Positions 8,294-16,841 are shown, counted from the stretch's first letter. The stretch is DNA of 64,000 nt from Cypionkella psychrotolerans (GCF_001294535.1 NZ_LGIC01000020.1:1-64000); one strand, 5' to 3'. The notes: a model not told the origin generated them from the sequence alone. Numbers and translations are program-made.

Positions 8294-8944
8294 TCAACCT
8301 CTTGCCGAGGCGGCGGCGCGCAACAATTCTGACTGCCGGGCCGTATCGCAGCCACAATCCATAAAGCCATGCTCCGGGCACGTCAGACACATCTCGACCA
8401 GTCGCTTTTTCAGGGCGCTGCGGGCACGGTGCAGCCGAACGGTAAGGGTTGCCAGCGACAGGCCAAAATCAGCTGCCACGGTCGCACGCGGTTCTTCGTT
8501 CAGGTCGATCCGCTGAATGATTTCGGCATAGTCGGGCTTCACGGTGGCAAGCAACTGATGCAGACAGGCGCAGACGGCGACCTCAAGTTCAGCGCCAGAT
8601 GCGGAACCTGTATCGAAAAATTCCGGACCCATCACCGTCTCCCGTTGTCTGCGCCGCGCTGCACTGCGTTGGTGGTCGACGATGGTTGTAGCCAACAGCC
8701 GGCTGAGCCAGCCCCGCACGGTGTTGACGTCGCGCAACGCGTCTGCCCGATCAATCGCCCGCAACATGAAGCTTTGCATCACGTCGCGGGCATCATCGAC
8801 GTTGCCCAGCCGCCGCCGCAGATAGGACAGACAGCGCTGGTGGCTTTCGGTCAGCGCCTGACGAACCGCATCGGCGTTCGGACCGCCTGCAAGGTCAGGT
8901 GAATGGCCCTCGATGGTATCTTTGGTTGCAAGTTCTGGGTTCAT
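8294..8944 (-). CDS. ECF sigma factor with C-terminal Cys motif (copy 1)
   Basis: 216 residues from ATG 8944 (preceded by gaaggg). Region 2 is LSYLRRRLGNVDDARDVMQS and TVRGWLSRLLATTIVDHQR. Region 4 is EEPRATVAADFGLSLATLTVRLHRARSAL (written here as one helix-turn-helix span). After region 4 comes CLTCPEHGFMDCGCD, a CxxC...CxC cluster also found in the neighbouring sigma factor. Cysteine tails of this kind are known in CorE-type metal-sensing ECF factors, so direct metal sensing is plausible but not shown. No anti-sigma gene is adjacent. Confidence 0.85.
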   Translation of the reverse strand: MNPELATKDTIEGHSPDLAGGPNADAVRQALTESHQRCLSYLRRRLGNVDDARDVMQSFMLRAIDRADALRDVNTVRGWLSRLLATTIVDHQRSAARRRQRETVMGPEFFDTGSASGAELEVAVCACLHQLLATVKPDYAEIIQRIDLNEEPRATVAADFGLSLATLTVRLHRARSALKKRLVEMCLTCPEHGFMDCGCDTARQSELLRAAASARG

Positions 8945-9018
8945 CTTTTTGCCCTTCAAGATAGCAGGTGGAATGACGGTTGGTGCAATGGCGTAAACGA
9001 ATGAGGTGTTCGACATGG

Positions 9019-9597
9019 TCAGCTACAGGCGCAGTCCAGAAAGCTGCCATCCCGGCAGGCCGGGCAAGTTGCCTCCAGCTCTTGGCGCAGCGCCTGGCGG
9101 GCCCGGTGCAGGCGCACATTAAAGGCGTTGGGAGTGAGCCCGAGGTTGGTCGCGATGGTGGCGCGAGGTTCCTCTTCGAGGTCGGCGCGGCGCAGAATCG
9201 CGGCGTGGTCAGGCCGGAGTCGCAGGAGCGCCTTGTGCAGGCACCGGCACTGGCCGGTAATTTCAATGTCATCGGGGGCAGTCACAGTAATACTCAGTTC
9301 GTACGCATAGGCGTTTTCGGCCCGCTGCCGCACTGCCCGGCGCCGATAATGATCGATCAACGTGTGGCGCAAAATCTGTCCCATCCAAGCGTTGATCTTT
9401 TCCTCAGGGCCCGAAGATTGCGCTGCGCGGATCACCTTGAAGCTGAAATTCTGCAACGCGTCTTCGGCTTCGTCCAGGCTGCCAAGCCTGCGCCGAAGGT
9501 AACCGAGAAATTTCTGTTGGCCTGCAAGCAAGCGTTGATTAACCGCCAGACCACGCGTAAGCGGTGCGTCCAGCTGTGGTTGGATAAGAATATGCAT
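9019..9597 (-). CDS. ECF sigma factor with C-terminal Cys motif (copy 2)
   Basis: 192 residues from ATG 9597 with a ggaga ribosome site 6 bp upstream; the much longer in-frame ORF (to 9960) runs into unrelated sequence. Region 2: FLGYLRRRLGSLDEAEDALQ and INAWMGQILRHTLIDHYRRR. Region 4: EEPRATIATNLGLTPNAFNV followed by RLHRARQALRQEL. The tail TCPACRDGSFLDCACS repeats the CxxC...CxC cluster of copy 1. The next sigma gene starts 74 bp after this stop, so the two are in one transcript and look like an ancient tandem duplication. Confidence 0.87.
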   Translation of the reverse strand: MHILIQPQLDAPLTRGLAVNQRLLAGQQKFLGYLRRRLGSLDEAEDALQNFSFKVIRAAQSSGPEEKINAWMGQILRHTLIDHYRRRAVRQRAENAYAYELSITVTAPDDIEITGQCRCLHKALLRLRPDHAAILRRADLEEEPRATIATNLGLTPNAFNVRLHRARQALRQELEATCPACRDGSFLDCACS

Positions 9598-9665
9598 TGG
9601 ATTCTCCGGGCACGGAAAAATGGTTTGGGCGTGCGACGCACAAGCGTTCAGCTGCCCCGCATCAG

Positions 9666-10034
9666 TTAGACAAGCGCAACGCCAAGGCGTGGCGGGCGAA
9701 GCAACCGCTGATTTAAAGGGGCAGGATTGCACGTCACCGCCGCATAGCACCAGACGCCAAAGCCCACGATAGTCGGCAGGGGCACCGCAAATCGTGATCC
9801 CGTCAAAGTGCCGTAGACTGCATTTTGGCAATGTGCACGGCTCGACACTGTTGAAGCAGCGGTGCAATCCAACGAAGCGGTTGTGCGCGGGCTTTGTGCT
9901 GTGAAGTGGTCGGAAGTAGATTGAATCGTGGGGTTTGCACTGGGCAAGAGGAAAAAGCACAGCATCAGAAGCGTTAAAGCCAGCCGCAGGGCGGATCTTT
10001 TCTTCGGCGCTCTTGATTGCAGGTACATCCGCAT
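9666..10034 (-). CDS. Small secreted protein with RPPR tail, heading the sigma operon
   Basis: 122 residues from ATG 10034 (a TTG start at 10064 is also possible). A basic N terminus (RAPKKRSALRLALTLLMLCF) leads into a hydrophobic signal ending near SANP. The mature part has a few Cys and ends APLNQRLLRPPRLGVALV. Two other short secreted proteins in the window (13073-13444 and 23111-23434) have the same layout and a C-terminal RPP/PPPR motif. CopL-type copper-responsive peptides also end in a RPP-like motif, so a copper-related role is an inference. It lies 68 bp upstream of the ECF pair. Confidence 0.5.
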   Translation of the reverse strand: MRMYLQSRAPKKRSALRLALTLLMLCFFLLPSANPTIQSTSDHFTAQSPRTTASLDCTAASTVSSRAHCQNAVYGTLTGSRFAVPLPTIVGFGVWCYAAVTCNPAPLNQRLLRPPRLGVALV

Positions 10035-10096
10035 ATGGCCACCAAAAATGAATCTTTTCCTCAAACCTATCTGATCACAGACAGCCCAACCTCAAC

Positions 10097-10110
10097 TTGA
10101 TCTCGATCAA
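10097..10110. promoter_or_regulatory. Perfect FnrL-type box
   Basis: TTGATCTCGATCAA is an exact match to TTGAT-N4-ATCAA, the Fnr/FnrL consensus in Rhodobacterales. It is 62 bp upstream of the minus-strand gene starting at 10034 and about 200 bp before the plus-strand SRPBCC gene, so it best fits control of the minus-strand sigma operon. Confidence 0.6.
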
Positions 10111-10308
10111 CTCCGGGGCTCGGGAATTGCTTAAATGATAGCGCCGGAAAAAAAGCAGAGTTTCTGAGCGCGGACTATCTTGCATTTAGCAGTCGACGAG
10201 ACGGCGGCGAAAATACTCGGTGTAATAAATCGGCATGACCCGCGTCTTAACTGGTCACGACGCCATCAATAGCGGCATTTCCATGCTGCGAGTCCTCAGG
10301 ACCAGACC

Positions 10309-10917
10309 ATGCAGCCAAACATGTATCACGATCATGCAGAAGCGATCATCACGGCTTCGCAGGCAACGGTTTTCGGCTATCTCGACGACCAGATCCATCT
10401 TGAGGTCCATATGGAAAAGCCGTCGATGTCGCTGCTGGGCGGTCGCTTGACCTATGAATTCGATGTGGCCCAATGCCGTGCCGTCGGTTCGGTCCTCCGG
10501 ATGGGCGGGAGCCTTCTGGGAATTTTGCAGTTCGTCGAGGAAGTGGTGACGGATCGGATATCCCCCATCTGCAAGCGTTGGCAACCCACGGGGCCTCAAC
10601 GAATGTTGGTGATCGACAGCTCTGTCATGGCGTTTGAAACACGCGTGATCGGCGAGGCCACTGCAGTGAGAGTCTTCATCGACTACCAACTGCCACATAG
10701 CCTATCTGGGCGCTGGCTCGGACTTCTATTTGCGCCGTTCTACTCCAGGTGGTGCGTTTCGCGCATGGTCAAGATGCCTGCCGACACTTTGGCAGCTTCG
10801 CCGAACCCGGGTTGGAAGCATGAAGCCATCCTATCCACCAGTGCCTTTTTGCAAGCCCCCAGTGAACCCTGCGTCGCCCAGAGCGACAAAACGCAAGGCC
10901 GCGACATCGAAATGTAA
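10309..10917 (+). CDS. SRPBCC (START-like) family protein
   Basis: 202 residues. Typical START-like features: a first strand and helix (ASQATVFGYLDDQIHLEVHM), MSLLGGRLTYEFD, SVLRMGGSLLGILQFVEEVV, a central strand ending RMLVIDSSVMAFETRV, RVFIDYQLP, and the long C-terminal helix (RWLGLLFAPFYSRWCVSRMV). These proteins bind hydrophobic ligands in a helix-grip cavity; the ligand here is unknown. An aggacc site precedes the ATG. It begins a plus-strand run ending at the multicopper oxidase. The last 40 residues are low in similarity to the family and may be a local frameshifted tail. Confidence 0.75.
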   Translation: MQPNMYHDHAEAIITASQATVFGYLDDQIHLEVHMEKPSMSLLGGRLTYEFDVAQCRAVGSVLRMGGSLLGILQFVEEVVTDRISPICKRWQPTGPQRMLVIDSSVMAFETRVIGEATAVRVFIDYQLPHSLSGRWLGLLFAPFYSRWCVSRMVKMPADTLAASPNPGWKHEAILSTSAFLQAPSEPCVAQSDKTQGRDIEM

Positions 10918-10973
10918 AGCAATCAGTTTCCTGAAGGCGGCCGCGCTGCCTTGGTATTCACGGAGAGAATGAA

Positions 10974-11324
10974 ATGGACGAGCATGACCATGCGACCCAC
11001 GAGCCAGCGCCCGGTCTCAGTTTCTGGCAGTCACGGACCGGAATCACTCTGATCGCCTTTCTTGTCATTGCAGCGATCCTGCTTGGCTACGAACACCGCG
11101 TTCATATCTTCGGCAGCAACTCGGCGTCGTTTCTGTTTCTATTTGCCTGGATTGGCATGCATTTTTTCATGCATCGTAGCCACGGCGGCCACGGCGGCCA
11201 CGGCGGTCATGGTGGCCACGGCGGTCATGGTGGTCACGGGGGTCATTCCGGGCATAGCCGCCCAAGCGAGCTTCAGGCCAACACAAGCCGCGAACCAATC
11301 AAAAACGACGGAGACGAGCGATGA
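10974..11324 (+). CDS. DUF2933 membrane protein with Gly-Gly-His repeat
   Basis: 116 residues. The N terminus is His-rich (MDEHDHATHEPAPG), followed by two membrane helices (TGITLIAFLVIAAILLGYEH and SASFLFLFAWIGMHFFMHRS), the DUF2933 core. A run of about seven GGH units then follows, and a polar tail. The stop overlaps the methyltransferase start (ATGA). DUF2933 genes commonly sit next to an ICMT-like methyltransferase and copper oxidase genes; the His repeat suggests metal binding at the membrane face. Confidence 0.8.
   Translation: MDEHDHATHEPAPGLSFWQSRTGITLIAFLVIAAILLGYEHRVHIFGSNSASFLFLFAWIGMHFFMHRSHGGHGGHGGHGGHGGHGGHGGHSGHSRPSELQANTSREPIKNDGDER
11178..11252 (+). repeat. In-frame Gly-Gly-His coding tandem repeat
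   Basis: Alternating copies of ggccacggc and ggtcatggt encode consecutive GGH triplets within the DUF2933 protein, ending GGHSGHSRPS. Codon choice varies between copies, which argues that the peptide repeat is selected rather than a fresh slippage product. Confidence 0.8.
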
Positions 11325-11974
11325 TCACGCCATCCTCCGGCTATGGACTTTGGTTTTTTGCCTTTATCAACGCGGCGATCTTCATCCTGTTCGCGTTCAG
11401 CTTCTTCAAACCGCAAACGTCTCGCGACTGGCGCAGCTTTGGCGCGTTCAGCGCGTTTTTGGTAGCCCTCTTTTCTGAGATGTATGGCTTTCCGCTGACC
11501 ATTTACCTGATGTCGGGCTGGTTGCAGACCCGTTATCCCGGCATCGACTGGTTTGGCCATGACGCCGGGCATTTGCCCGAGATGATGTTCGGCTGGCAGG
11601 CAAATCCGCATTTCGGGCTGTTCCACATTCTCAGCTTTGTGTTGATTGGTGGCGGTTTCTGGCTGATTTCGGCTGCATGGCCAGTGCTTTACGCAGCGCA
11701 GCGCAGCGGGAAACTGGCCATGGCCGGGCTATATGCACGCTTGCGCCATCCGCAATATGCGGGCTTTGTGCTGGTGTTGACCGGGTTTCTGGTCCAGTGG
11801 CCGACACTGCTCACGCTGGTAATGTATCCGTTCCTCATCTGGATGTATGCCCGTCTTGCCCGCAGCGAGGAGCGCGAAACCCGCGACCGGTTTGGCATTG
11901 TCTACGACGATTACGCCCGGCGCGTCCCGGCGTTCTTCCCGAGACTTAAATCTGCGCCCCAGCATGCAAATTGA
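11321..11974 (+). CDS. Isoprenylcysteine methyltransferase-like membrane protein
   Basis: 217 residues with about five membrane spans. The C-terminal part carries the ICMT/PEMT signature: GLYARLRHPQYAGFVLVLTG, then RLARSEERETRDRFGIVYDD and YARRVPAFFP. These enzymes use S-adenosylmethionine to methylate lipid or thiol substrates at the membrane. The bacterial substrate in copper loci is unknown. It is translationally coupled to DUF2933. Confidence 0.8.
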   Translation: MITPSSGYGLWFFAFINAAIFILFAFSFFKPQTSRDWRSFGAFSAFLVALFSEMYGFPLTIYLMSGWLQTRYPGIDWFGHDAGHLPEMMFGWQANPHFGLFHILSFVLIGGGFWLISAAWPVLYAAQRSGKLAMAGLYARLRHPQYAGFVLVLTGFLVQWPTLLTLVMYPFLIWMYARLARSEERETRDRFGIVYDDYARRVPAFFPRLKSAPQHAN

Positions 11975-12195
11975 CCAGAAAGGCGATTGTCATGGCCCTC
12001 CCTCCCGCAGCAAAATCCTCTGCCGAACCTGACAACCTTACCTCGCGCCTCCCCACCGCCTACATGATTCCGTTCGGGTTTATAATCGTGGTGGCAGAAC
12101 TGGTGGCAAGCTGGCCGCGATCGGACAGTTGGAAGATGCGGGATCAATCCTGAACGGTACGTCGGGCACGCTGGTGACGACGCAAGTCATCTGAA
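11975..12195 (+). other. Short degraded coding trace between methyltransferase and DUF6629
   Basis: About 220 bp. A 60-codon frame from TTG 11971 includes one hydrophobic stretch (TAYMIPFGFIIVVAELVA). A different frame downstream reads TGGKLAAIGQLEDAGSILNG and TSGTLVTTQVI to a TGA. The two pieces look like one small frameshifted gene, but I cannot name a family. Confidence 0.3.
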
Positions 12196-12216
12196 CTCCG
12201 CAATGAGGGGCAAAAA

Positions 12217-12906
12217 ATGTGCATGTCAGCCGCTGTCAGTTTTGCCGCAAGCGTTTTCCTCGGGGTCGGGGGGGCTGCGATCACGGGCACCGCATGGTCG
12301 CGCAACCTGCGCTATCTGCCACTTGCCCTAATGCCGCTGTTTGCCGGGATTCAACAGTTTTCCGAGGGCTATGTCTGGCTAGGTATGACCGGGGATAGCC
12401 CGGTTGAGGTTGTACGGGGCGCGATGGGGTTCATGTTTTTTACTTGGTTCATGTGGCCGGTCTGGATCCCGTTCTGCGTCTATGTTCTGGAACCTGACAT
12501 CAGCCCCCGCAAGCCGTGGTTTCTGGCGATGGCGCTGACCGGACTGCTGTTCGGCCTACTGCTTTATGTGCCGCACGGGTTCACCTCTGACATGGTGGTG
12601 GTCGAGATCAACAACCAATCGCTGGCCTATGAAAAATCGATGTGGCTTGATTTCATTATGCCGCGTTGGCTTACCAACACGATATATGTCGCACTGATTA
12701 TCATACCTCCAAGCCTGTCTCACTATCGGCATATGCGCCATTTCGCGCTGACATTGGTTGCTGTTGTCCTGGTGGATTTTGCGCTGCTACAATTTGCCTA
12801 TATCTCGTTCTTCTGCCTGTTGGCGGGGCTGGCGACGTTGCATTTAGTCTACATCATCCTGACCAATAAATGCGCGCAGGAATGCCCGGAACTGTTCCAT
12901 GGATGA
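12217..12906 (+). CDS. DUF6629 family membrane protein
   Basis: 229 residues with seven predicted membrane helices. The start MCMSAAVSFAASVFLGVGGA and the following LPLALMPLFAGIQQFSEGYV match the conserved opening of this family (MCFSAxxS..., then a Q-x-x-E-G-x-V-W element). Gln and Glu within TM2-3 are the family hallmark; function unknown. It sits within the plus-strand copper run. Confidence 0.75.
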   Translation: MCMSAAVSFAASVFLGVGGAAITGTAWSRNLRYLPLALMPLFAGIQQFSEGYVWLGMTGDSPVEVVRGAMGFMFFTWFMWPVWIPFCVYVLEPDISPRKPWFLAMALTGLLFGLLLYVPHGFTSDMVVVEINNQSLAYEKSMWLDFIMPRWLTNTIYVALIIIPPSLSHYRHMRHFALTLVAVVLVDFALLQFAYISFFCLLAGLATLHLVYIILTNKCAQECPELFHG

Positions 12907-13072
12907 GCAAGCAGTGTCGCGAAAATGGAGGTTGGGCAGAAAAGGTTGCGTTGTGATGTTACAGGATAAGCGTAAACTGTTTGAAGCAATGTTTCGCCCA
13001 AATTTCAACGCTCAACGCTCTGCGGCAAGACGCGACTTGCAGTCCGCTCGGGCGACGCCTATTCGCGAATTT

Positions 13073-13444
13073 ATGAAGCTCGATAGCCGCACCTCTGTCA
13101 CGATTCGGACGGCGTTTCGTATTGGCTTTGTGCTGCTGCTGCTTTTTGTGCTGAATCTTCCCCATTTCAGTATTGCGCAGGCTCAACCAACCCCGACGAT
13201 GGTTATGTCGCATAACAGCAAAGCTTATGCTGCAATGGACCACATGAGTGGGATTCATGAAAAGATGAATGGATCCTTGTGCGCCACGATATGTTCCGGG
13301 ACCGCAGAATTAGAACCCATCGCTTTCTCACTGCGTTTCATAGCTTTTGTTTCTGTCCGTTGGCGCAGCGAAACTTCTCTTATACGGGCCCAACCCACGC
13401 CTGATCCAGGTTTTCGTCCCCCCGACCTGTTTCGTCACGCTTGA
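13073..13444 (+). CDS. Small secreted protein with RPPD tail, before the multicopper oxidase
   Basis: 123 residues from ATG 13073; the frame is open upstream to 12899 but those residues look non-coding. Signal/anchor: TAFRIGFVLLLLFVLNLPHF ending near AQAQ. The mature part has MVMSHNSKAYAAMDHMSGIH (Met/His-rich), two Cys (LCATICSG) and ends PTPDPGFRPPDLFRHA. The layout matches the secreted proteins at 9666-10034 and 23111-23434. Being directly upstream of the copper oxidase suggests a CopL-like or periplasmic copper role. The start is uncertain. Confidence 0.5.
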   Translation: MKLDSRTSVTIRTAFRIGFVLLLLFVLNLPHFSIAQAQPTPTMVMSHNSKAYAAMDHMSGIHEKMNGSLCATICSGTAELEPIAFSLRFIAFVSVRWRSETSLIRAQPTPDPGFRPPDLFRHA

Positions 13445-13513
13445 CCCGATCAGCAGTCCGCCATGCGGACGCATCTATCGTTGGCTTTCAAAAGCCGCTT
13501 GGAGCTTCGAAAA

Positions 13514-14989
13514 ATGGCATACACGACAACACGGCGCGGCTTTCTTGCCGCATCCGCAGCGATTGCTGCATCTACGGCGCTTCCACGTCTGGCCTTCGGG
13601 CAATCCGCGCCGCTTACCTTACTGGTCAGCACCCGCGTGTTGGAAATTGATGGCCGGGCCGCGAGGGTTTACGGGCTGACGAACGGGGCAGGTGGGCAAG
13701 GTTTGATCCTTGATCCGGCTCAGCAGTTCCGTGTCGATCTGACCAACAGCCTTGATGTGGAGACCATCATTCACTGGCACGGGCAGCTGCCACCAAACGC
13801 GCAGGACGGGGTGCCCGACCTGCCGATGCCGCTGCTGAAAACCGGTGAGACGCGCAGTTTTGACTACGCGCCCAATCCCGGCACGCATTGGATGCACAGC
13901 CATGTGCCGGTACAGGAGATGAACCTGCTGGCAGCACCCCTGATCGTGCGCTCGGCTGATGATGTGGCGGCCGACCGGCAAGAGGTTGTGATGTTCCTGC
14001 ATGATTTTTCGTTCCGTCCGGCAGAAGAAGTCTTGGCCGAAATTACCGGCGGGACGGCGGGGCACGACATGGCCGCTATGGGCGATGATGCGATGGCTGG
14101 TATGGATATGGGCGGCGATATGGCTGGCATGGATCATTCGGGCATGGATATGTCGGGCGGCGATATGTCCGGCATGGCGATGGACCTGAACGACTTTAAT
14201 TTCGACGCTTATCTTGCCAATGACCGCACCCTTGCCGACCCGGAAATCATCTCGGTAGAAAAAGGCGGGCGGGTCCGGTTGCGGATCGTCAATGCTGCGG
14301 CGGCGACCACATTCTGGATTGACACTGGCGTGCCTGCGCGGCTGGTGGCGGTCGACGGCCATGCCATCGTGCCAATTGCCGGCACGCGGTTCGGCATGAC
14401 GATGGCGCAGCGGCTGGATATCGAGATTGATCTGCCGGGAGCGGGCGCTTTCCCTGTGCTGGCGCTGCGCGAAGGGGCGCGTGAACGCACTGGGTTGATT
14501 TTGGCCACCACGGGCGCACAGATTAGCAAGATCAGTGGCATGGCCGAGGTTGACGCCCCCGCTTTCGATATCGACATGGCGCAGGAAATGCTGCTGCAAG
14601 CGGCAAACCCGCTGGCCGACCGCGCGGTGGACCGGTCACATATGATCATGCTGGCAGGGTCGATGAAGCCGTATCTGTGGACCATCGGCGGACAGACCTG
14701 GGACACGCATAAACCGCTTGTTGCCACCAGCGGTGAGAGGGTGGAGTTGATGTTCCACAACATGTCGATGATGGGGCACCCGATGCACCTGCATGGCCAT
14801 GTTTTCCAAGTGGTCAACATCAACGGTCGCGCCATCAACGGCGCGATGCGCGACACGGTTTATGTGCCACCGATGGCACGCGTGACCGTGTTGCTGGACG
14901 CGGGCGAGGCGGCGCGCTGGATGCTGCATTGCCACCACATGCCGCATCTTTCGTCTGGGATGATGACAGAGTTCGCCGTTTCGGCCTGA
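13514..14989 (+). CDS. Multicopper oxidase, Tat-exported
   Basis: 491 residues from ATG 13514 (MAYTTTRRGFLAASAAIAAS, a twin-arginine signal). Copper ligands are visible in order: HWHG, HWMHSHV, HPMHLHGHVF and MLHCHHMPHLSSGMM, giving type 1, 2 and 3 sites. A Met/Asp/His-rich insert in the middle (DMAAMGDDAMAGMDMGGDMA and on) is typical of cuprous oxidases such as CueO/CopA-like proteins. Expected role: periplasmic oxidation of Cu(I) to Cu(II). A strong terminator follows. Confidence 0.92.
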   Translation: MAYTTTRRGFLAASAAIAASTALPRLAFGQSAPLTLLVSTRVLEIDGRAARVYGLTNGAGGQGLILDPAQQFRVDLTNSLDVETIIHWHGQLPPNAQDGVPDLPMPLLKTGETRSFDYAPNPGTHWMHSHVPVQEMNLLAAPLIVRSADDVAADRQEVVMFLHDFSFRPAEEVLAEITGGTAGHDMAAMGDDAMAGMDMGGDMAGMDHSGMDMSGGDMSGMAMDLNDFNFDAYLANDRTLADPEIISVEKGGRVRLRIVNAAAATTFWIDTGVPARLVAVDGHAIVPIAGTRFGMTMAQRLDIEIDLPGAGAFPVLALREGARERTGLILATTGAQISKISGMAEVDAPAFDIDMAQEMLLQAANPLADRAVDRSHMIMLAGSMKPYLWTIGGQTWDTHKPLVATSGERVELMFHNMSMMGHPMHLHGHVFQVVNINGRAINGAMRDTVYVPPMARVTVLLDAGEAARWMLHCHHMPHLSSGMMTEFAVSA

Positions 14990-15007
14990 TCGCTGCGCAA
15001 TCGGCGT

Positions 15008-15034
15008 GCCCGGTATCACCGGGCAGGCTTTTTT
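15008..15034 (+). terminator. Rho-independent terminator after the multicopper oxidase
   Basis: GCCCGGT, loop ATC, ACCGGGC, then aggcTTTTTT: a perfect 7-bp stem with a tight loop and a six-T tail, 19 bp after the oxidase stop. Confidence 0.85.
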
Positions 15035-15051
15035 GGCGACAGGAGGCTGCC

Positions 15052-15573
15052 ATGAACAGACGCACCGCTCTGCTTTCGACTTTGGCGCTGACCCTGATGC
15101 CAAAGGCGGCTTTTGCCCGCCCACCGTTCAGGCTGGGGGGTGCTCCCGTGCCTCTGCTGTCGCCACCGTTCACTGATGGCGCGGGTCGCAAGCTAGAGCT
15201 TGCCGATTTTTCGGGCCGCGTCGTCCTGCTGAATATCTGGGCGACGTGGTGCCCACCTTGCCGTGAAGAAATGCCTGCGCTTGATGCCTTGCAACGCGCA
15301 CTCGGTGGCGCCGATTTCGCAGTTGTGCCACTCTCTATTGATAGGAACGGGCTAGACGCCGCGCGCAGGTTTTATGATGAGATCGGGATCCTAGACCTTG
15401 GCCTCTACTGGGGCGAAGATGTGCGGGTTCAATTGGCTTTTGCCGCATTCGGCCTGCCCACGACGCTGCTGATCGATCGCACGGGGCGGGAACTTGCCCG
15501 TATCTATGGTCCTGCAAGATGGGATAAGCCTGCGGCAATTGCACAGATCGCGAGCGTCATTGATGCGGGATGA
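15052..15573 (+). CDS. TlpA-like thiol:disulfide oxidoreductase
   Basis: 173 residues from ATG 15052 with an aggagg ribosome site. A signal peptide (MNRRTALLSTLALTLMPKAA) is followed by a thioredoxin fold with WATWCPPCREEMPAL and the cis-Pro loop FGLPTTLLIDRTGRE. WCPPC is the TlpA/ResA active site, usually reducing periplasmic disulfides for cytochrome or copper-site assembly. It sits after the oxidase terminator, so it may have its own promoter or rely on read-through. Confidence 0.9.
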   Translation: MNRRTALLSTLALTLMPKAAFARPPFRLGGAPVPLLSPPFTDGAGRKLELADFSGRVVLLNIWATWCPPCREEMPALDALQRALGGADFAVVPLSIDRNGLDAARRFYDEIGILDLGLYWGEDVRVQLAFAAFGLPTTLLIDRTGRELARIYGPARWDKPAAIAQIASVIDAG

Positions 15574-15598
15574 TGGCACTGTCTGACGGTTGGTTCAT

Positions 15599-16038
15599 AT
15601 GACCGACCTTGCGGCCTGTTGGCTTTTGTTCGCGTCGGCATTCCTGTCGGCGACACTTCTGCCCGGCTCGTCTGAGGCGGTGCTGCTGGGTCTTCTGGCC
15701 AATGGCACGGGTCAGCGGTGCTACTGGTCACCATAGCATCGCTTGGCAATATCGCCGGTGCGCTGGTGAATTGGGTCATGGGGCGGTATTTTCTGCTTTA
15801 GAAGGACAGGTCCTGGTTTCCATTGAAGGAGGCGACTAATACGCGCGCGCAGGCTTGGTTTGCCCGCTTTAGCATTTGGTCACTGTTGTCGTCCTGGGTG
15901 CCGATCGTCGGTGATCCGCTGACGCTTTTCGCGGGCGTCATGCGGGTGCCCATCGGCAAGTTCGTGCTGTTTGTGACGATTGGAAAGATGTTGCGATATG
16001 CACTTATCGTGATGGCATGGCAGTACTGGCCAGCGTGA
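15599..16038 (+). pseudogene. YqaA/DedA-like membrane protein, two frameshifts
   Basis: From ATG 15599: FASAFLSATLLPGSSEAVLL (the YqaA opening), then a stop after GQRCYWSP. A shift restores SAVLLVTIASLGNIAGALVN and WVMGRYFLL to a second stop. A third frame continues RAQAWFARFSIWSLLSSWVP, VGDPLTLFAGVMRVPIGKF and ends WQYWPA at 16038. The whole family sequence is present but split into three frames, so it is recently inactivated. Confidence 0.8.
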
Positions 16039-16055
16039 GAAGGGCGTCGTGGCGC

Positions 16056-16841
16056 TTAAGCCTTGTTGCAGTTCAAGGGCAGAGCCGCCAATTCAGCCGT
16101 CATGATCTGTGCAACATCGGCGGCAGAAATGGCTCCCATAAACACCGTGCGGCCAATCACTGTGGACGGGGTTCCGTAAAAGCCGAATACCGCAGCAATC
16201 GCTTTTGCCGTGCCTAGGGCAGTGGCAATCTCGGGAATTTGCATATCTCTCACAAGGCGTTGCCCGTCGAGACCGACCGAGTCTGCGATCGAGGTCACAA
16301 GATTGAGGTCGGTAACCAACCGCGTCCGCATCAACCTATCATGCATCGCTGTATAGCCGCCTTGCAGATCGGCGGCCAGAACGGCCTGGCTGGCGATGGT
16401 GGACGCGGCACCCAGCAACGGCAGTTCGTGTCGAATGATCCGGATGGTGCCGGGGTTGGCGGAGTCATACGCCACCAAGATCGCCTCCAACACCCGGCAG
16501 TTCGGGCAATTGAAATCGGAAAAGAATGCGATCGGCAGGCGTTCGTCAAGTTCTGGGCCAAACAGCGCTGTGCAGGGATCGGCGCGCACTGCTGCCTTAA
16601 GCGCTGTCTGCGCGACGTCAGGGGCTTCATTGTCGATCCCCACCAGCAAACCAGCGCCTGCGGACAGCGCACCCGCTGTGTTTAAAGTGCGAAAGGGTGC
16701 CAGACCGGGCAGATCGCGGTATGTCAGTCGCGCGGGCCTTAGGCTGGCAAGATGGGGGGCACCAATGACCCAGCCCGCGATGGCAAGCAGGCTGCCTGCA
16801 ATCACCGCGCGCCGCCGCCATGGTTGATCGGCTCCGGTCAC
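16056..16841 (-). CDS. DsbA-like thioredoxin-fold protein
   Basis: 261 residues. A positively charged N terminus and one membrane span ([20 protein letters not shown]) anchor it in the inner membrane. The thioredoxin active site is [15 protein letters not shown], and the cis-Pro loop is [11 protein letters not shown]. The family catalyses or isomerises periplasmic disulfides. The start codon overlaps the stop of the copper ATPase (ATGA), so it is translated from the ATPase transcript; this pairing suggests thiol repair under copper stress. Confidence 0.85.
   Translation of the reverse strand: MTGADQPWRRRAVIAGSLLAIAGWVIGAPHLASLRPARLTYRDLPGLAPFRTLNTAGALSAGAGLLVGIDNEAPDVAQTALKAAVRADPCTALFGPELDERLPIAFFSDFNCPNCRVLEAILVAYDSANPGTIRIIRHELPLLGAASTIASQAVLAADLQGGYTAMHDRLMRTRLVTDLNLVTSIADSVGLDGQRLVRDMQIPEIATALGTAKAIAAVFGFYGTPSTVIGRTVFMGAISAADVAQIMTAELAALPLNCNKA

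Noticed and set aside
10068-10081. CTGATCACAGACAG as another regulator box
   Set aside because: Only the left half matches; the true FnrL box 16 bp away explains regulation better.
11178-11252. GGH-coding repeat as a CRISPR or other DNA-level repeat array
   Set aside because: Units are 9 bp, in frame and inside a coding sequence; there are no spacers.
13619-14599. 326-codon minus-strand frame
   Set aside because: Antisense to the multicopper oxidase; His-rich only because it mirrors Met/Asp-rich coding.
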